From contig JAKUCV010007733.1 in assembly GCA_028386065.3 (NCBI GenBank), forward strand, positions 1 to 64,000: a stretch of DNA of 64,000 nucleotides. The letters are read 5' to 3'. Shown one piece after another: positions 45,681 through 57,946 of the stretch. The notes under the pieces are model-generated. The model was not told the DNA's origin, did no database searches, and worked only from the letters and a program-made list of their open reading frames with translations. The first letter of the stretch is position 1. Each line of letters begins with the position of its first letter. This stretch comes from Turnera subulata (lineage: Eukaryota; Streptophyta; Magnoliopsida; Malpighiales; Passifloraceae). The position numbers were made by a program, and so were the translations under genes.

Positions 45681-46274
45681 ATGCCTTCATATGCTAAGTT
45701 CCTCAAGGAGATTTTGACAAGGAAGAGAACCATTGATGATATTAAGATTGTAGCTATCACAGCCCAGGGGAGTGCTCTCATTCAACAACAGCCACCCAAA
45801 AAATGCTCAGACCCAGAGAACTTTACAATACCATGTCATATTAGGAGCAAGAAGATCGAAGGGTCCCTATGTGACTTAGGAGCTAGTGTCAACCTGTTAC
45901 CACTTTCCATCACTCAAAGTATGGACCTTGGAGACATCAAGACCACAAAAATGAAAATCCAACTTGTTGACCGCTCACTTGTGTATCCTGTGGGAGTATT
46001 AGAGGATGTGCCTGTCAAGGTTGGTGATTTTTATATTCCTGTTGATTTTGTGGTCATGGATATGACATTGGATGTCCACACACCCATCATTTTAGGGCGA
46101 CCTTTTCTTGCCACGGCTGAGGCATTGATTGATGTTGAGGAAGGAAGGGTGACATTGAGAGTTGGAGAAAATACGATGAATTTTAATATGCTCCAGTGTC
46201 CTAAGTCAGAATTGAGCTTTGGCACCTGCTGCCAGGTTGACACTCTTGATGACAACAATAAGTCAATACAATAG
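45681..46274 (+). pseudogene. Athila protease of C
   Basis: The frame is open for 197 codons: the gag-protease linker, catalytic Asp-Leu-Gly-Ala-Ser (near 45877), a Tyr-Pro-Val-Gly-Val strand, Ile-Ile-Leu-Gly-Arg-Pro-Phe-Leu-Ala-Thr-Ala (near 46090), and the closing Gly-Glu-x-Thr-Met-Asn-Phe segment. The domain itself looks intact. It has lost its natural start because the solo LTR separates it from gag, so it is a domain remnant of a broken polyprotein. Confidence 0.82.
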
Positions 46275-46299
46275 GCCCAGCCTGTGCAGCAGCCTATTC

Positions 46300-46685
46300 A
46301 ATAGCAATGGCCTATTAATCAAACTGGAGCTGATGATTTTGCACCAAATAATGTGATAAAACCTCTTCCTCCAGAATTGAATGAAGAGCACTTAGAGATG
46401 AATGGGAATTCCATGGTTTATAAGGAGAGAACCATAAAAAGGCACAATGGTCAAAACATCAAACGTGCTTTCAAGAAATAAGGCCAAGTCCTTTTCCGGG
46501 ATAAGAGACGATCCAAATGGTCTGCTCCATTAACCATTCTTCATTGTTTGCCTCATGGAGAAATGGAGATTGATGGTGACGGGGTCAGCCCGTTCATAGC
46601 CCATCGAATGAGGTTGAAAATTTATCACCCTATCATGGGCATTTTCAAGGAGATTCAACCTTGCCAAAACCCTTATACCTCTTAA
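46300..46685 (+). pseudogene. GPF-like integrase C-terminal module of C
   Basis: After two stops (46272 and near 46302) the frame reads an acidic linker, a Gly-Gln-Asn-Ile-Lys-Arg block, a TAA near 46480, a Lys-Trp-Ser-Ala-Pro-Leu-Thr block, Pro-His-Gly-Glu-Met-Glu-Ile, and Arg-Leu-Lys-Ile-Tyr-His. This is collinear with 3784-3984 of A. The protease passes straight into this module, so about 3 kb of polymerase and integrase core is absent. Confidence 0.7.
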
Positions 46686-48558
46686 ATGAGGAGGATGTCC
46701 AGCTACAAGACGTAAAAGAAGCACTTCTTGGGAGGCAACCCAAGTGGTAAACTCTACATCCCTAGTTTTTTTCTTTTTCTTTATGCATTTTACCCTATTT
46801 TTCTGTTTTGTTTTTGGTTTTGTTTTGTTTATGTTAAGCTGCTAGGTGATTGGAAGGAACAATGGAGCAATCTCTTCGCATCAGACCAGAGAAGCTTTCC
46901 TAACCTTTCTTTTAATTATTAAGCTTTTACTTTGCAAGGGACTGTTTGTGTCTGTTGCTACACAGGCTGAGCCTGTTCATGCACAGGGAAACACTGTTGC
47001 ATTCACTTTACATGCATATCACCTTTTTACGTCCCATTAGTTCTTTTTAAAATCCTTTGCAGCATTTCAGTTTGGGGTACCTTTTCAGTTGTTGTAGCTT
47101 AGAAGTTTTTTCTTTACATGTTAGTTTCCATTGCATGTGCTATTTTGGCATGGAACCCCACTTTTTTTCTTTTTAAAAGTGAGGACACTGCAGATTTTCA
47201 GTTTGGGGTATTTTAGGGTGCAAATTCCATTTTATGCCTTCTGTACTTTTCTGATGATTTAATGCAAATTCAAATGCTTATCTATTTTCCATTATGCTTT
47301 TCCACAGTGTGAGCCTGTCCTTATATTTATGCATCCTGTACATTTTTTATTTAATTCTGCTCATACTCTAATCTCAAGACTTGTCTCATTTCTAAAACAA
47401 GCAGAACATGCATAATCAAACAATTACATTCCATGAAATCTGTCAGATAAGAAGGATCTTGCTAAATGATTTTCTACACGACACAGGCTCAGCCTGTCTA
47501 TTTCAGAACAGACCCTTGTCTCTATCAAGGCGAAATTCAAGCAAGAGTCCTTCAAGCAAGGAAAGGATCTAGGCCATTTTTTGCATCCCAACAGACCACA
47601 TAAATCCATACCACACTCATCAGTCCATTGCAACCCCATTTGAGCCAACTAGGATGGCCCTAATTTATTTCTTCACCCTGCTCACCTCACCTTAACCACT
47701 TGAAGCCGAAACAGAGGCCATTATGTGCCAAGGCACCATTTCATTCAAACAACCTCATCCTGTTGATGAGTCTGTGAACGAGATTCAGTCCTATCAAGCA
47801 TCTGAGACTGTTTACACTTAACAAATACATACCCAGAATGTTACCACACATCTTATACTGCCCTCTTCCCAACCGCAATAAAAAAAAAAGAGAGAAAAGA
47901 AAAAAAAATAAGGCAGCCGACAAAGAAAAGAAAAACATGGGAAGGAAAAATGAGGAGAAATGAAACATTTTGTGAATCAGACTCCATCTCAAACTAGAAG
48001 ATACATTGAGTCTCTGGGTAGCATGAAAACTCAAGGGGTATGGAATCAAACAGTCCCTATATAGCCTCAGACTGTTCACAAACTATATTGAAGGTTTCAA
48101 GTTCACAGGCCACCAACACTTGCTCAGCCCAACCACCATTCACTGACAACCATCACCCTGACCTCAGTACAACTTAGAAAAGTCTTGGAGATCCTTTCTT
48201 GATGACTGTTGCACATTAGTGGAGAAAAGGGGTGATGGGTCTGCATATGAGGTAATGTTTTTCACTTCCCAAAAAAAATAATTTTGGCAGGATCCCTTTG
48301 ACGACAGATGATTGGAGGTTCGTTGCAAGATTATTCTTGTAAATTTTTTATTACAGAAACCACTGACAAGGAATTTGATTGGAGTTGATGCAGTTTTTAA
48401 AAGAAAACAAGGGGGATTCCTAAACTAAGGTGTCACATGGGAGAAACCAGATGAAAATTTGGATGCATTGGAACTGCCCTTACTTATTTCTAAAATCATG
48501 CCTTCTTTTCATTTTCTGATTGCTTGAGGACAAGCAAAATCTTCAGTTTGGGGTATTT
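46686..48558 (+). other. C post-pol motif, 3' noncoding region and PPT
   Basis: The motif GTCCAGCTACAAGACGTAAA (46697-46716) leads to a clean hairpin CTTGGG/CCCAAG with loop AGGCAA (46727-46744). PPT-like boxes lie at 47069-47081 and 47200-47214, and the LTR-adjacent PPT is at 48545-48558. Dyads occur at 46961-46977 and 47482-47498. Confidence 0.7.
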
Positions 48559-50544
48559 TGATGCATGTGAAATATGCATAGTTTAGGGCATAATTTTGGA
48601 CGCAAATTGTTCTCAATTCATTATGATTATATGCCTCCTATGCAATATTCCACCATATTCCTCCAATATCCATCCCTATTATATGATTAGTGATTTCAGG
48701 TGTATTTCGATCAATTCAAGAGGATTTCATTGAAAAATTTGAAGATACAGCCTCAGCCACAGTATGAGCCTGTGGCGGAACCTGTGAGCCTGTCCCTAAG
48801 GCTGTTGTTCATCGAGAATTCAATTGAAGGCCTCAAACCACCTTCAAATCATGAGATTTCCACTGAAGCTCATTGCCTTCACTTTGATCCAAGAAGTCCT
48901 CTTGACACCTCATCATCGGCAGAAGAAGCAGAAATCAATTGAAGGGAAAGTTGAAGAAGAACCGCAACAGACCCAGGCACAGCATCAGCCTGTGCGTCCT
49001 GCAAAACCTAGAAATTGTAAGAGGAATATAAAATTACACCTCTTGCACCACCTACTCCACTAACATAAACAAACATTCTCCTGACGTTCCTAGAGCACTT
49101 TCCAAGAAAAAAGGAATAGGCACATGCCACTCATAGGGAATCCACCTTAGAGGAGAAAGAAGAAAAGAGGAGTTGCATCTATATAAAGGAGGAAGGAAGA
49201 AGAACCAAAGAAGGGGGAATTAACCCAGAGAATCATCGACCATTAGAGACATCATTAAAGGTCTGGAACAGGGGCTAAAAACCTAGAATTTTGGGTTTCC
49301 AAGGGGGTGCACGATTCTGCAACTTTTGTTGTAGAAATTGAGTCGCCCTTATCCTCCAATCTGTTCCAAACCCTATGCTCACCTTTGTTTTCACTGTTTC
49401 TATAATTCTGAGCATGAACTAAACAATCCCTCTTAGGTTGAAGGGGTGCAACATGTCTCTGGTTTTTATGTAATAAATTACTCTTTTTTATGTTCTTATC
49501 CCGTTTTCTTGTTTTTGTTGTTGCATACTTGATACATGTTTGAGTTCTAGCCAAACCCTCGCTTGATTACAGGTAGCTAGGTGAAGGACCAAAAGGAGAA
49601 ACCATAGCTACTGGAACAATACCAATCAACCCTTAGCTTTTAGCTTTTGACTATAGTTAGAAACTAATTGAGGAACTAGGCTCAACACCAATCCTAAACC
49701 CCTGTGTTTGACCGATACGAGAGCATTAGGAATGTGAGAACCATGGGAGGCACCTGTGAGCGAAAGCAAATGGGTGCAGTATAGGTTGAGAGTGCCTGCA
49801 AGAATCGATTGTATTAATTGACTCTTTTGCTATCAGCAGCCTCAGCCTGTACACAGCACAGCCTCAGCGTGTGCCTAGTACAGCCTCAGTCTGTGACAAC
49901 ATAGTCAAGAAGATAACACAATTCCTAATTTGATTCTTGATTGACTATTGGGGAGTTTCTTTTAATCAAGTAGTAGCCTGGTGAAGGACCGAACGGAGAA
50001 GCCAAGAGTGCTAGACCAACAATAAGTCAGCCTTCACCCCCTAGCCGTTCGAAAGAAGAAAGGGAGAGACTGTAGGTATTTAGCACCAACACTAAACTTA
50101 ACCCTTAAGTGAATGTCTATTCTAGTGACAGGGGGTAGATCGAAGCTTAGGGAACTATCAATAAGATCGAAATTCGTTGATAGTACACTAGGTTGGGAGC
50201 CCCTCCAAAACATTTTATTAGATACAGCCTCACCCACAGGCTCAGCCTGTGCCTGAGGCTGTTGACCAATTTAAGGCATAAAACAGGACATGTGAACCCC
50301 GGATGCCTAAGACTTCTCTCAATCTGATCTCTTCCTATTTCAATTCTGCTGTTAGTTTAATTTCATTGCTTAGTTTATATTTCAATTAGTATACACCCGA
50401 AAATCACCTCTTATTGTTCATTTTAAGCCTAATTTGTCTAATTGAAGGTAACAGGCTCAACCCAGTCCCTATGGATACGACCTTGATAGTACTACAACAA
50501 CCCTGTGCACTTGTAGGAGCCTACGTTGCAGAAAGACGATATCA
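48559..50544 (+). repeat. 3' LTR of C (1986 bp)
   Basis: It runs from TGATGCATGTGAAATATGC to GACGATATCA. Relative to the 5' LTR it has a deletion of about 135 bp near 49151. A perfect dyad lies at 50235-50251, matching 43145-43161 in the 5' LTR. Confidence 0.95.
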
Positions 50545-51250
50545 AGGAGGAGGACAACACAGGCTTGTGGTCAGGAGTATGTCACATTCGCATTCACAAG
50601 CTGAGCCGCCCCCTTCCGCTGTGGCGGGAGGAACGACCTTGGAGAATGACAAGGCGAATGATGATGTTGTTGTTGCTGGGAAGGAGAGTGGGAGCGTGGG
50701 AAACACATATACCGGAGGGGGCAGCGTGATGGTGTGCGATGTGGTCGGGTGAAGAAAGAAGAAAAAAATAGAAAAGAAAAGGCACGAGCAGAGAAGAGAA
50801 AGAAATAAAATATAAAGAAAAAGTATCAGTTGCTATTTTTAATTAAAAATTCCTTTTTCTTTTTTGTTATTGAAATACAAGATAAAAATATAATAAGAAA
50901 AATTTTAAAAATAAAAAATTAGCCATTAGTGGAACCCTCATATGCCACGTGTCAAATCTTAATAGGTACACTGGTTACTGAACGTAAATTGTACAACAAT
51001 ACCCGATTTTACCTAAGTTGAGGGAACAACGATGATTTTCAAGGAATAGGGACAACAACAATGAAAATGAAAAACTGTAGGGACATAAAAAGCTTTTTTA
51101 CCATCTTCCATCTAAGTATCCAACCAATATACTGGTGAGGGAGAGCTAGAGTGTTTTGAAATTTTAGTCCTTATAGTTTGCTAAGATATAAATACTACAT
51201 AATGCCACCACACCACTTGTTAATTTGCAATCTAACACCACCATATATAT

Positions 51251-51454
51251 CTTTTTTGCTTTCGCACTGGTTTCATGGGCCAACCCACCATTAAGAGATA
51301 ATAACGGCCCCAGACTAATCCAGATCAAGGCATGATTCGAACTATAAAGGTTGGCGCCTCTAGCCCCTAGAGTGCTGCATTCCCAAGACTCAAGTACGAG
51401 ATCCTTTGGTTAAGATAGAACAACTCCGACCAGTTGATCTCACCCATCGGGATT
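51251..51454 (-). mobile_element. SINE-like element (204 bp)
   Basis: A perfect 14-bp duplication ACCACCATATATAT flanks it (51237-51250 and 51455-51468), as for target-primed insertion. On the minus strand it has an A-box-like GATCAACTGG near the start, a B-box-like AGTTCGAATC (51334-51343) and an A-rich 3' end (GCAAAAAAG). The A-B spacing of about 90 bp is longer than in most tRNA-derived SINEs. Confidence 0.65.
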
Positions 51455-51468
51455 ACCACCATATATAT

Positions 51469-53582
51469 TAATTAATGATCAAAAGTTTATTTTTGGTCCC
51501 TATACTAAGTTTGATCTTGAATTTTTATACTTGAACCGAATATCCATGGATTTGGGTTCATGTACTCCATAATAATCATGGGTTTTAATTAGCGGGTCGA
51601 TCCTGATCTACTTTATGGAACATGTCGTTGATTTAGCTTCACACATTGATGGATGGGTTTGTAAACACTTAAATCTGACCCATTAGTTTATTTATTGGAT
51701 TTTGTAGTACTGCTCAACGTTGAATTATTTGATTGGTATACTTTAATTTGGCATGTTAATCCAATTGATTAATTAATGGATCACGAATGTGTTTAGGCTA
51801 ACCTCTCGACGGATTTCCACACCCAATAACACGAGATTTTCGTGAACTAAACTCCCGTTAAAGTCTGAATATTTATTTCACTATTTTTGTTGTTACTTTG
51901 GCATAAAGGGAATTTGGAGTGTTTGCATGGAGTGGAAGTTAAGTAAGCTTAAAAGAGGCATAATTTTGAGTCTCTAAATGCTAATAGACGCCCCTGGTCG
52001 CCTGGGAACAAATCGAAAGAATCCACGAATGGAAATGAGTAAAGAAAGGTCAAAATAGGAGTTTAAAGTCTGTAGTTTCGCGAACTTTTCGTAAAGTCCG
52101 CTGAAATTTGCGGATTTAAGGGAATGACTGCCGAAACTAGGGGATCATGGGTGCAAGACCCCATGCTAGGCGGTCAAGCATGGATGACTCCCAAAGCTTG
52201 GTAGTCATGTGACCAATCTCGAAATTTTTTGCCTATTTTTTAACTTTTAGTCTTGACTCTCGGATTTAAGGTTTAGTTTCAACCCTACAATCAGCTAATC
52301 GGGTCTCAGGACCCTTCAACTATAAATAGAACCCCATACCCTTAGAATTGGGGGTCTTTGGCCAGTTACTTTTTTGAAGTGTGCGCATTAGCTTAAAGAT
52401 ACTCCCTTTTTATTCTCTCTTTCCAAACGCTTTTCTCACTCAGATTTTACATAGTTGTTGTTAGTTGTCGTCTATTTCAAGTTTAACTTCTATCACAGTG
52501 AAATTATAGAGTGGTGAGCAAGCAAACAGAAACCTCGGGCCTTGAAAGCGGAGAACACATGAGCAAACTCCTCGGGCAGACACTTTTGGTAGAAAATTCA
52601 AAACTCAAGTTCTAGAATTCGAATTCCTATGATCTTAGTGTCTCTAGAATGCTAAAAGAAAGATATATGATGTTCATGTTTCGATCAGAAGCTGACTCAG
52701 TTGTTTTTGTTGTCAAATCCCTAGTGGAATTCAACGCATAGTTTCTACTAGCGAATAAGGTAAGTGCGTTCTTAGCTTTTGTATTCTTAATTCGATTTGA
52801 TTATGATGATTGGATGATTTTGACTGTCTGTTAGTGTGCTTGATTGTTGTGCTGATGTAAGAATTACATGGGCTTTGATCTCGATTGCCAGGTTATGTTG
52901 GTATCTCTAGTGAATTGAGACGCAAGCCCAATCTTTTATCTTCCTTTTCCTTTTCTTTTTCCATGATCCTATTATTATTTAGGTTTCTGAATATGCATGT
53001 GCTGTGTGATTGTAAGTTGTTTGATGACATGCTTTACATGAATTTGGGTTTACACACGCACGTACATATACGAGATGCAAGTTTTGTTTAAGATTAAGCA
53101 TTATTCTCGCCCAAGCATAAGTCGAGTGCCTCATACCTTCCTACCTATGACCAAGTCCGGCACTTCAGTTTCATTGACTAATCCCTTTTAATCGGCTATT
53201 GAGCAGAGAAGGTTTTTCTCATTGAATAAAATTCGGATGGCAACTCTAGGATTTAAGGAAGCAGACCAAAGAGATATTTGGTTCAGGTTCTCATATGCCC
53301 GGATCTGATAAAACTTATGCCTAGTAATGGCTAGTATGGGTTCAAATGGAGACAAATATAATTAATTAACCTGACACCCCTTTACCAAAATGTGAGTCGA
53401 TTTTTTCAAACAAAAAAAATTGAATTCTGATTTTCATTACTCTACTTTTCACTCCTCCGCAAACCCTAAAACTCAATATAGAAAATATTTAATGTTAATT
53501 TATTTCATTTTATATTAGAAAAAATGGTTGATTAGTTAATTTAATCGTATTTATTTTGAACAATTTTCGCCAGAACCTAGTC
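51469..53582 (+). repeat. Tat-type LTR remnant
   Basis: It contains TATAAATA at 52321-52328, GAGTGCCTCATACCTTCC near 53129, the AAATTCGGATGGCAACTC block near 53230 and an end GGTTCAGGTTCTCA near 53293. The 5' limit is not clear. The part from 51469 to about 51850 is AT-rich and unassigned. Confidence 0.5.
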
Positions 53583-56500
53583 TGTTAGCACCCAAATTTT
53601 GCCTATCTATTTTTTTTTTTTATTTTGGTCTTGCATTTAGTCGTGTCAAGTTGCATTCTGTAGCATTTAGAGTCAATAAAAATTCAAAAATATTCTCTAA
53701 AGGTCGTAGGGACAACATATCCATCATTTTATCGTGCAAAAAATATTCTGGGAGCCCTCAGGACTTTCATGGAATTTTTTTTGGAGTATGGCTTAGTTTC
53801 CTTAAATTTTGCCTGAAGACGTACTAGTCACATACCATGACATACCGGTCACAAGGGAAGTCATACAGGTCATAGTTGAAGAAAAGGTAACCTGAGACCG
53901 GAGTCTGCCAAGCATGGCCGGCAGGCCAAGCATGCTCCACGGCCAAGGCTCGGCGACCACCCATGGACTGTGAACATTGCCCTATGGCTTTAGTTGTTCG
54001 ATTTTTTCTCGGGCACGAAAAATTGAGTTTTTGTTCGAATTTCAGGCCGTTTCATGTGCATATTCTAGGCATAAATGACGCATCTCCCATATTTCTCTAG
54101 GAATTTTCTGAGAACCGGGTGGGCTCCGTTTATGCTTTCGAAAATTTTTGACCTAAAATCATCACGATCATCGCGGTGACCAGTTGGTCATATATTTTGA
54201 ACTGAAGCCATGGATTGATGACTGGTCGGTCATGACCATGACCAGTCGGCCATGACCATGACCAGTCGGCCATCACTACGGCCGGTTGGTCATTGATCTT
54301 CAACTAAAGCTATGAGATGATGAACAATAACTGAAGCCATGATAACCACCTGGGCTCATATTTACGACTATGCCACACCTCAGAAAAACTATTAATAAGG
54401 GTCTCTCCCCCTCATTTTCTCTTACCCTGAGAGTCGCGCTCTCTAGTGCATGTTTCTGTACTTCTCTACCTTCCCCTCTCCGACCCATCCCACTCTAAGT
54501 TCAAAATAAAGGGTTAGAGTTTTCGCCCTCTTCTACGTCTCTTATCCTCCTTTAAGATCAGAATTTGGGAGTGCAACCATCGTTTTCCTAAGCATTGTTT
54601 TACAAGTTAGAGCTCTTATCTCTCCCTTCGTCTAAGGTTCTCTTTCGAATTTCCATCGTACCGTTAAAATGTGACGCCGAAATTATTTTAGCAAGTTGTC
54701 GATCTTATGCCATCGTAATGTCGGATTAACCTTTGGTTTATGTTAGTGTAATATGCCCAAAAGCCAATCATTGGATGATTGTATATAGTCATGTATATAC
54801 ATTAAGGTTATTCCAATAAATATGTTTATGTGATAAACGCTTGCACATATTTATAACCCAAGAATATTTTATATTCTTAAATGTCCCTAGTCGATTATTA
54901 TTATGGATGGGTTGTAATAATAAATTAAGACTAGCGTATGTTGAGAATTATATGAGAAATGAATTCTACATACGGGTACAAGTTAGAGACTTGTGGACTG
55001 GACCAACCCGATATAAGAACACTACATGGAATGTTATATGATTGTCATTAGTGATTCTTATATGTATTGTCCTTAGACCTGAGATCATCAAGGTTCCCAA
55101 CATGTGAGTCATATAATTTGATATTACTCTTGGCTATTCGTAAATGAGTAAACCTAAGTGTATTCATTGGGTATATGATAAATGTGTAGTGGGTTTTGTA
55201 TGATCAAGATGGGATTCGTCCAACCCATATAACGGGTATATTATCAGATGGTTTTTTTGGTAGAGTTGAACTGTAAATGCATGGCCATGCTCGGATTATG
55301 TGATATGGTGATATCATTTGTATCCGTTTTACACAGTTAACTCGAGGATCAAAAAACGTAGATTAAACATATACGAGGTTGACATATTCCATGTCTCGTG
55401 TTTGATCTTGATAATGGGACGAAAGGACGATGACATGTTTCGAGGCATATTGAATCAGTACTGATCTTGTCGTTTGGGTAGCAATGATGTGTTGCTAGAC
55501 GCCGCTCATTGTTTATAATTATAAATGAGTTTATAATTATTGGCAAACGTTACAAGTGCCTACAGGGTCACACACTTAGAACTGTTGATTCGAGCTGGTG
55601 GTTGAACCATGGTTGGACCGTGGTTCGACCAGGTATTTGAGCTAATAGTTGGACCGTGCTTGGAACATGGTTGGACTGTGGTTGGACCAGGGTCGTTTTG
55701 GGTTGATTTGGTTCATTAATTGTCTGAATTATTGAACCAAAATTAATGCCATATGATGTGTAGTGCCATTAATGCTTAGTGGAGCATTAAGGCATAGTGG
55801 AGACATGATTAGACTTAAAGGATAATCATGATGGTTAAAGCATGATGATGTTGGCCATTGTCTCTATTACTCTATGCATTAAATCAGTGGGTTGATGATC
55901 AGATCATTGTGAGACTTGTGTTCAGTTCTTCAGACTTGTAAGAGAGAGTTCTTCTGACTTTGCAAGAACACACACACACACTCCTTTCTTTGAGAAAGAA
56001 AGAAAACACCACAAACACAAGTTCTAGCTCCCGAAAATCTGCAGCTAGCACTGTTGTTCGGGAGTGCTCGGGTTGGTAATCGTGAGACGATTTCCGGCTA
56101 GTTATCGACGGTTCGTGTGGATACCGTAGAGGAGTCGGATTTCTGTCCGGTTCTAGCTGATTCGGCTCAACAGTTGAGTGAAAGAACTCGACCAATCCAG
56201 GCACGAATTTTTGTTATTCGGTTTACTCTGTTTCACATGGATCCTCCATGAGTTCCGGGTCTTTCTGCTGTATTTTGATTGTCAAGTTTGCATGCCCGGT
56301 CACTAACAGTTTATTCGTCGGTGCCCCGTTTTGCCCCGTTATAATGCTAAAGTAATGTCAGTTTTTGTTAACGGTACCATATGGAAACCTATTTACTTTT
56401 ATGCACTTTTATTGCTTTTGTTGCATTCACGACCTAGGTTGTAAAATTTATCATTATTGCATTGTTGCATTATGTTTTATGCACTATTATATTGTGTTTG

Positions 56501-57425
56501 TTTGCTTGCTTTTTTGGTTGCTTGCTTGCTTGTTTGTTAGTGTTGCATGTTAGGGGGTCCCTGGGGATGAAATGAATATGTCTACTAGGATAGGCCCTAA
56601 ACTAACATCTATTTTCAATGTGAAAATCATTAAACTTTGTTCATCAAAATGCTTTTTATGCATTTTAAAACTACATTGGTGATTAGAATAAAGGTCTTTC
56701 TTTGAAAATATGCAATTCGGAAGTTGCACTTTTTATACATAAAAAAAGATTTTGGAAAAAAGGAATGGGTGGATTTGACATAAAGAATTCATTTACAAGG
56801 ATGTTCATGTCCAAATGGGTTTGCAAGAAGTATTTAGTATTATTGAATGCATCATTGGAGATCATTAGCATCATTGAAAAGAATTAACATCATTGAAATT
56901 GGACTCAATGATCATCATTGCTATCATTATTTTTGAAATTGGACACATTTATCATCACTGAATGCATTTTCTTGCACTTAAAAAGCATTTTGATCATTTG
57001 CATTGACTATAAAAGTTAGTTTAGGACCAATCCTAGTAAACATATGCTTTTTATCCCGGGGGACCACCTAGCATGCAATACTAACAAACAAACAGGCAAG
57101 CAAATAAACAAGCAAGCAAGTAAACATATTATTTATAACATAATACAGCAACACAGGAATAATAAATCTAACAACCTAGACTATAAATGCAACACAAACA
57201 ACATCTTAGACTTTTCCAAACCTAGTTTAGACTTCCACACTATTTTTTCCAAGGCAAAGATGGGGTGCCTAACACCATCCTATCTGTAGGGGATCCCTGA
57301 GTCCAGTAGTCTCTAGTTAGAAAGTCAATCCTTTTCCCATATTTTTCTTATTTGATAAAATCCGGGTGGCGACTCTAAATTTTTAGGTGACAAGGCCAAA
57401 TAGAAATTTGGTCTAGGTTCTCACA
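53583..57425 (+). repeat. Tat-type LTR F, split by a copia solo LTR
   Basis: It starts TGTTAGCACCCAAATTTTGC and ends GGTCTAGGTTCTCACA. Its own length is about 2.27 kb. It has an iterated ATGACCATGACCAGTCGGCC array at 54222-54292. The end block (GGGGTGCCTAACACC, ATCCGGGTGGCGACTC) matches other Tat-type LTRs here. No PBS adjoins and no TSD is evident; a further Tat-type end block follows at 57426. Confidence 0.65.
54741..56308 (+). mobile_element. Copia-type solo LTR (1568 bp)
   Basis: It starts TGTTAGTGTAATATGCCC and ends GGTCACTAACA (short inverted ends TGTTAG/CTAACA). A perfect TSD GTTTA lies at 54736-54740 and 56309-56313. It matches the minus-strand LTR at about 57947-59314, which adjoins a copia-type PPT. 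An array of GGTTSRACC words lies at 55600-55690. Confidence 0.85.
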
Positions 57426-57946
57426 AGCGGGGTGCCTCATGCCTTCCTACTAGTGATGATCCCTTAATTCCCGAAACTTCGGTTTGCTTTTCAGTCCCTT
57501 TCGATTATAAGAAGCAAATTTGTTTTTCCCTGATATTTCCATCTTAATAAAATCCAAGCGGTGACTCTAAAGAATTTGGTTCTGACAAGATGTCTAACTG
57601 GAGAGTTGTTGTGATGGATTTTACGGGGTTCCTGAAGACATACAAACGATGGTTGGCGGGGGAGAATGCGACTCAATCTGCAGATGGCAGGCATAATTTT
57701 GGTACGTTCATTGGCGCTTTATGCAAGCTAGCATAGCATGATGGGACGGATATTCATGGCCTCTCCAAGAATGAGGGACCGATGAGAGAGCCACATATTG
57801 GTTCACGGTAGGGATTAACGCGGAAAAGGAAAAAAATTGTTTCACGGGTTGTTCTTTTGCTAGAGATCAGGAACTGGTCGTCAAAGAGACTATGATGGTC
57901 TGGGTGGTGAAGAAGGTTCTGTTGGGTTTCAGGTACATAAATAGGG
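57426..57946. other. Tat-type LTR end fragment and unassigned sequence
   Basis: 57426-57580 repeats the Tat-type end block (GGGGTGCCTCATGCCTTCC, AAATCCAAGCGGTGACTC). 57590-57946 holds a 47-codon ORF from about 57589 with no recognised domain. Confidence 0.4.

Larger units (their letters stand above)
41339..50544 (+). mobile_element. Athila derivative C, family 1, full length but lacking RT and integrase core
   Basis: LTRs 41339-43452 and 48559-50544, a tRNA-Asp PBS, gag, protease, GPF-like module, post-pol motif and PPT are present. Perfect TSD AGGAG lies at 41334-41338 and 50545-50549. Total 9206 bp including a 487-bp Cassandra-type LTR. Same architecture as B. Confidence 0.95.
40291..51102. 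mobile_element. Non-autonomous MULE, about 1.6 kb of its own, split by Athila C
   Basis: Terminal inverted repeats over about 180 bp begin GGTAAGGCTTTTTATGTCGC at left and appear inverted at right as GGTAAAAAAGCTTTTTATGT. A perfect 10-bp duplication ATCTTCCATC lies at 40281-40290 and 51103-51112. No transposase is seen. The interior includes a GC-rich, promoter-like stretch (40600-41000, with CTATTTAAGCC at about 40955) and a GC-rich piece at 50545-50760, so genic capture is possible. It is a different family from the MULE at 35442. Confidence 0.88.
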
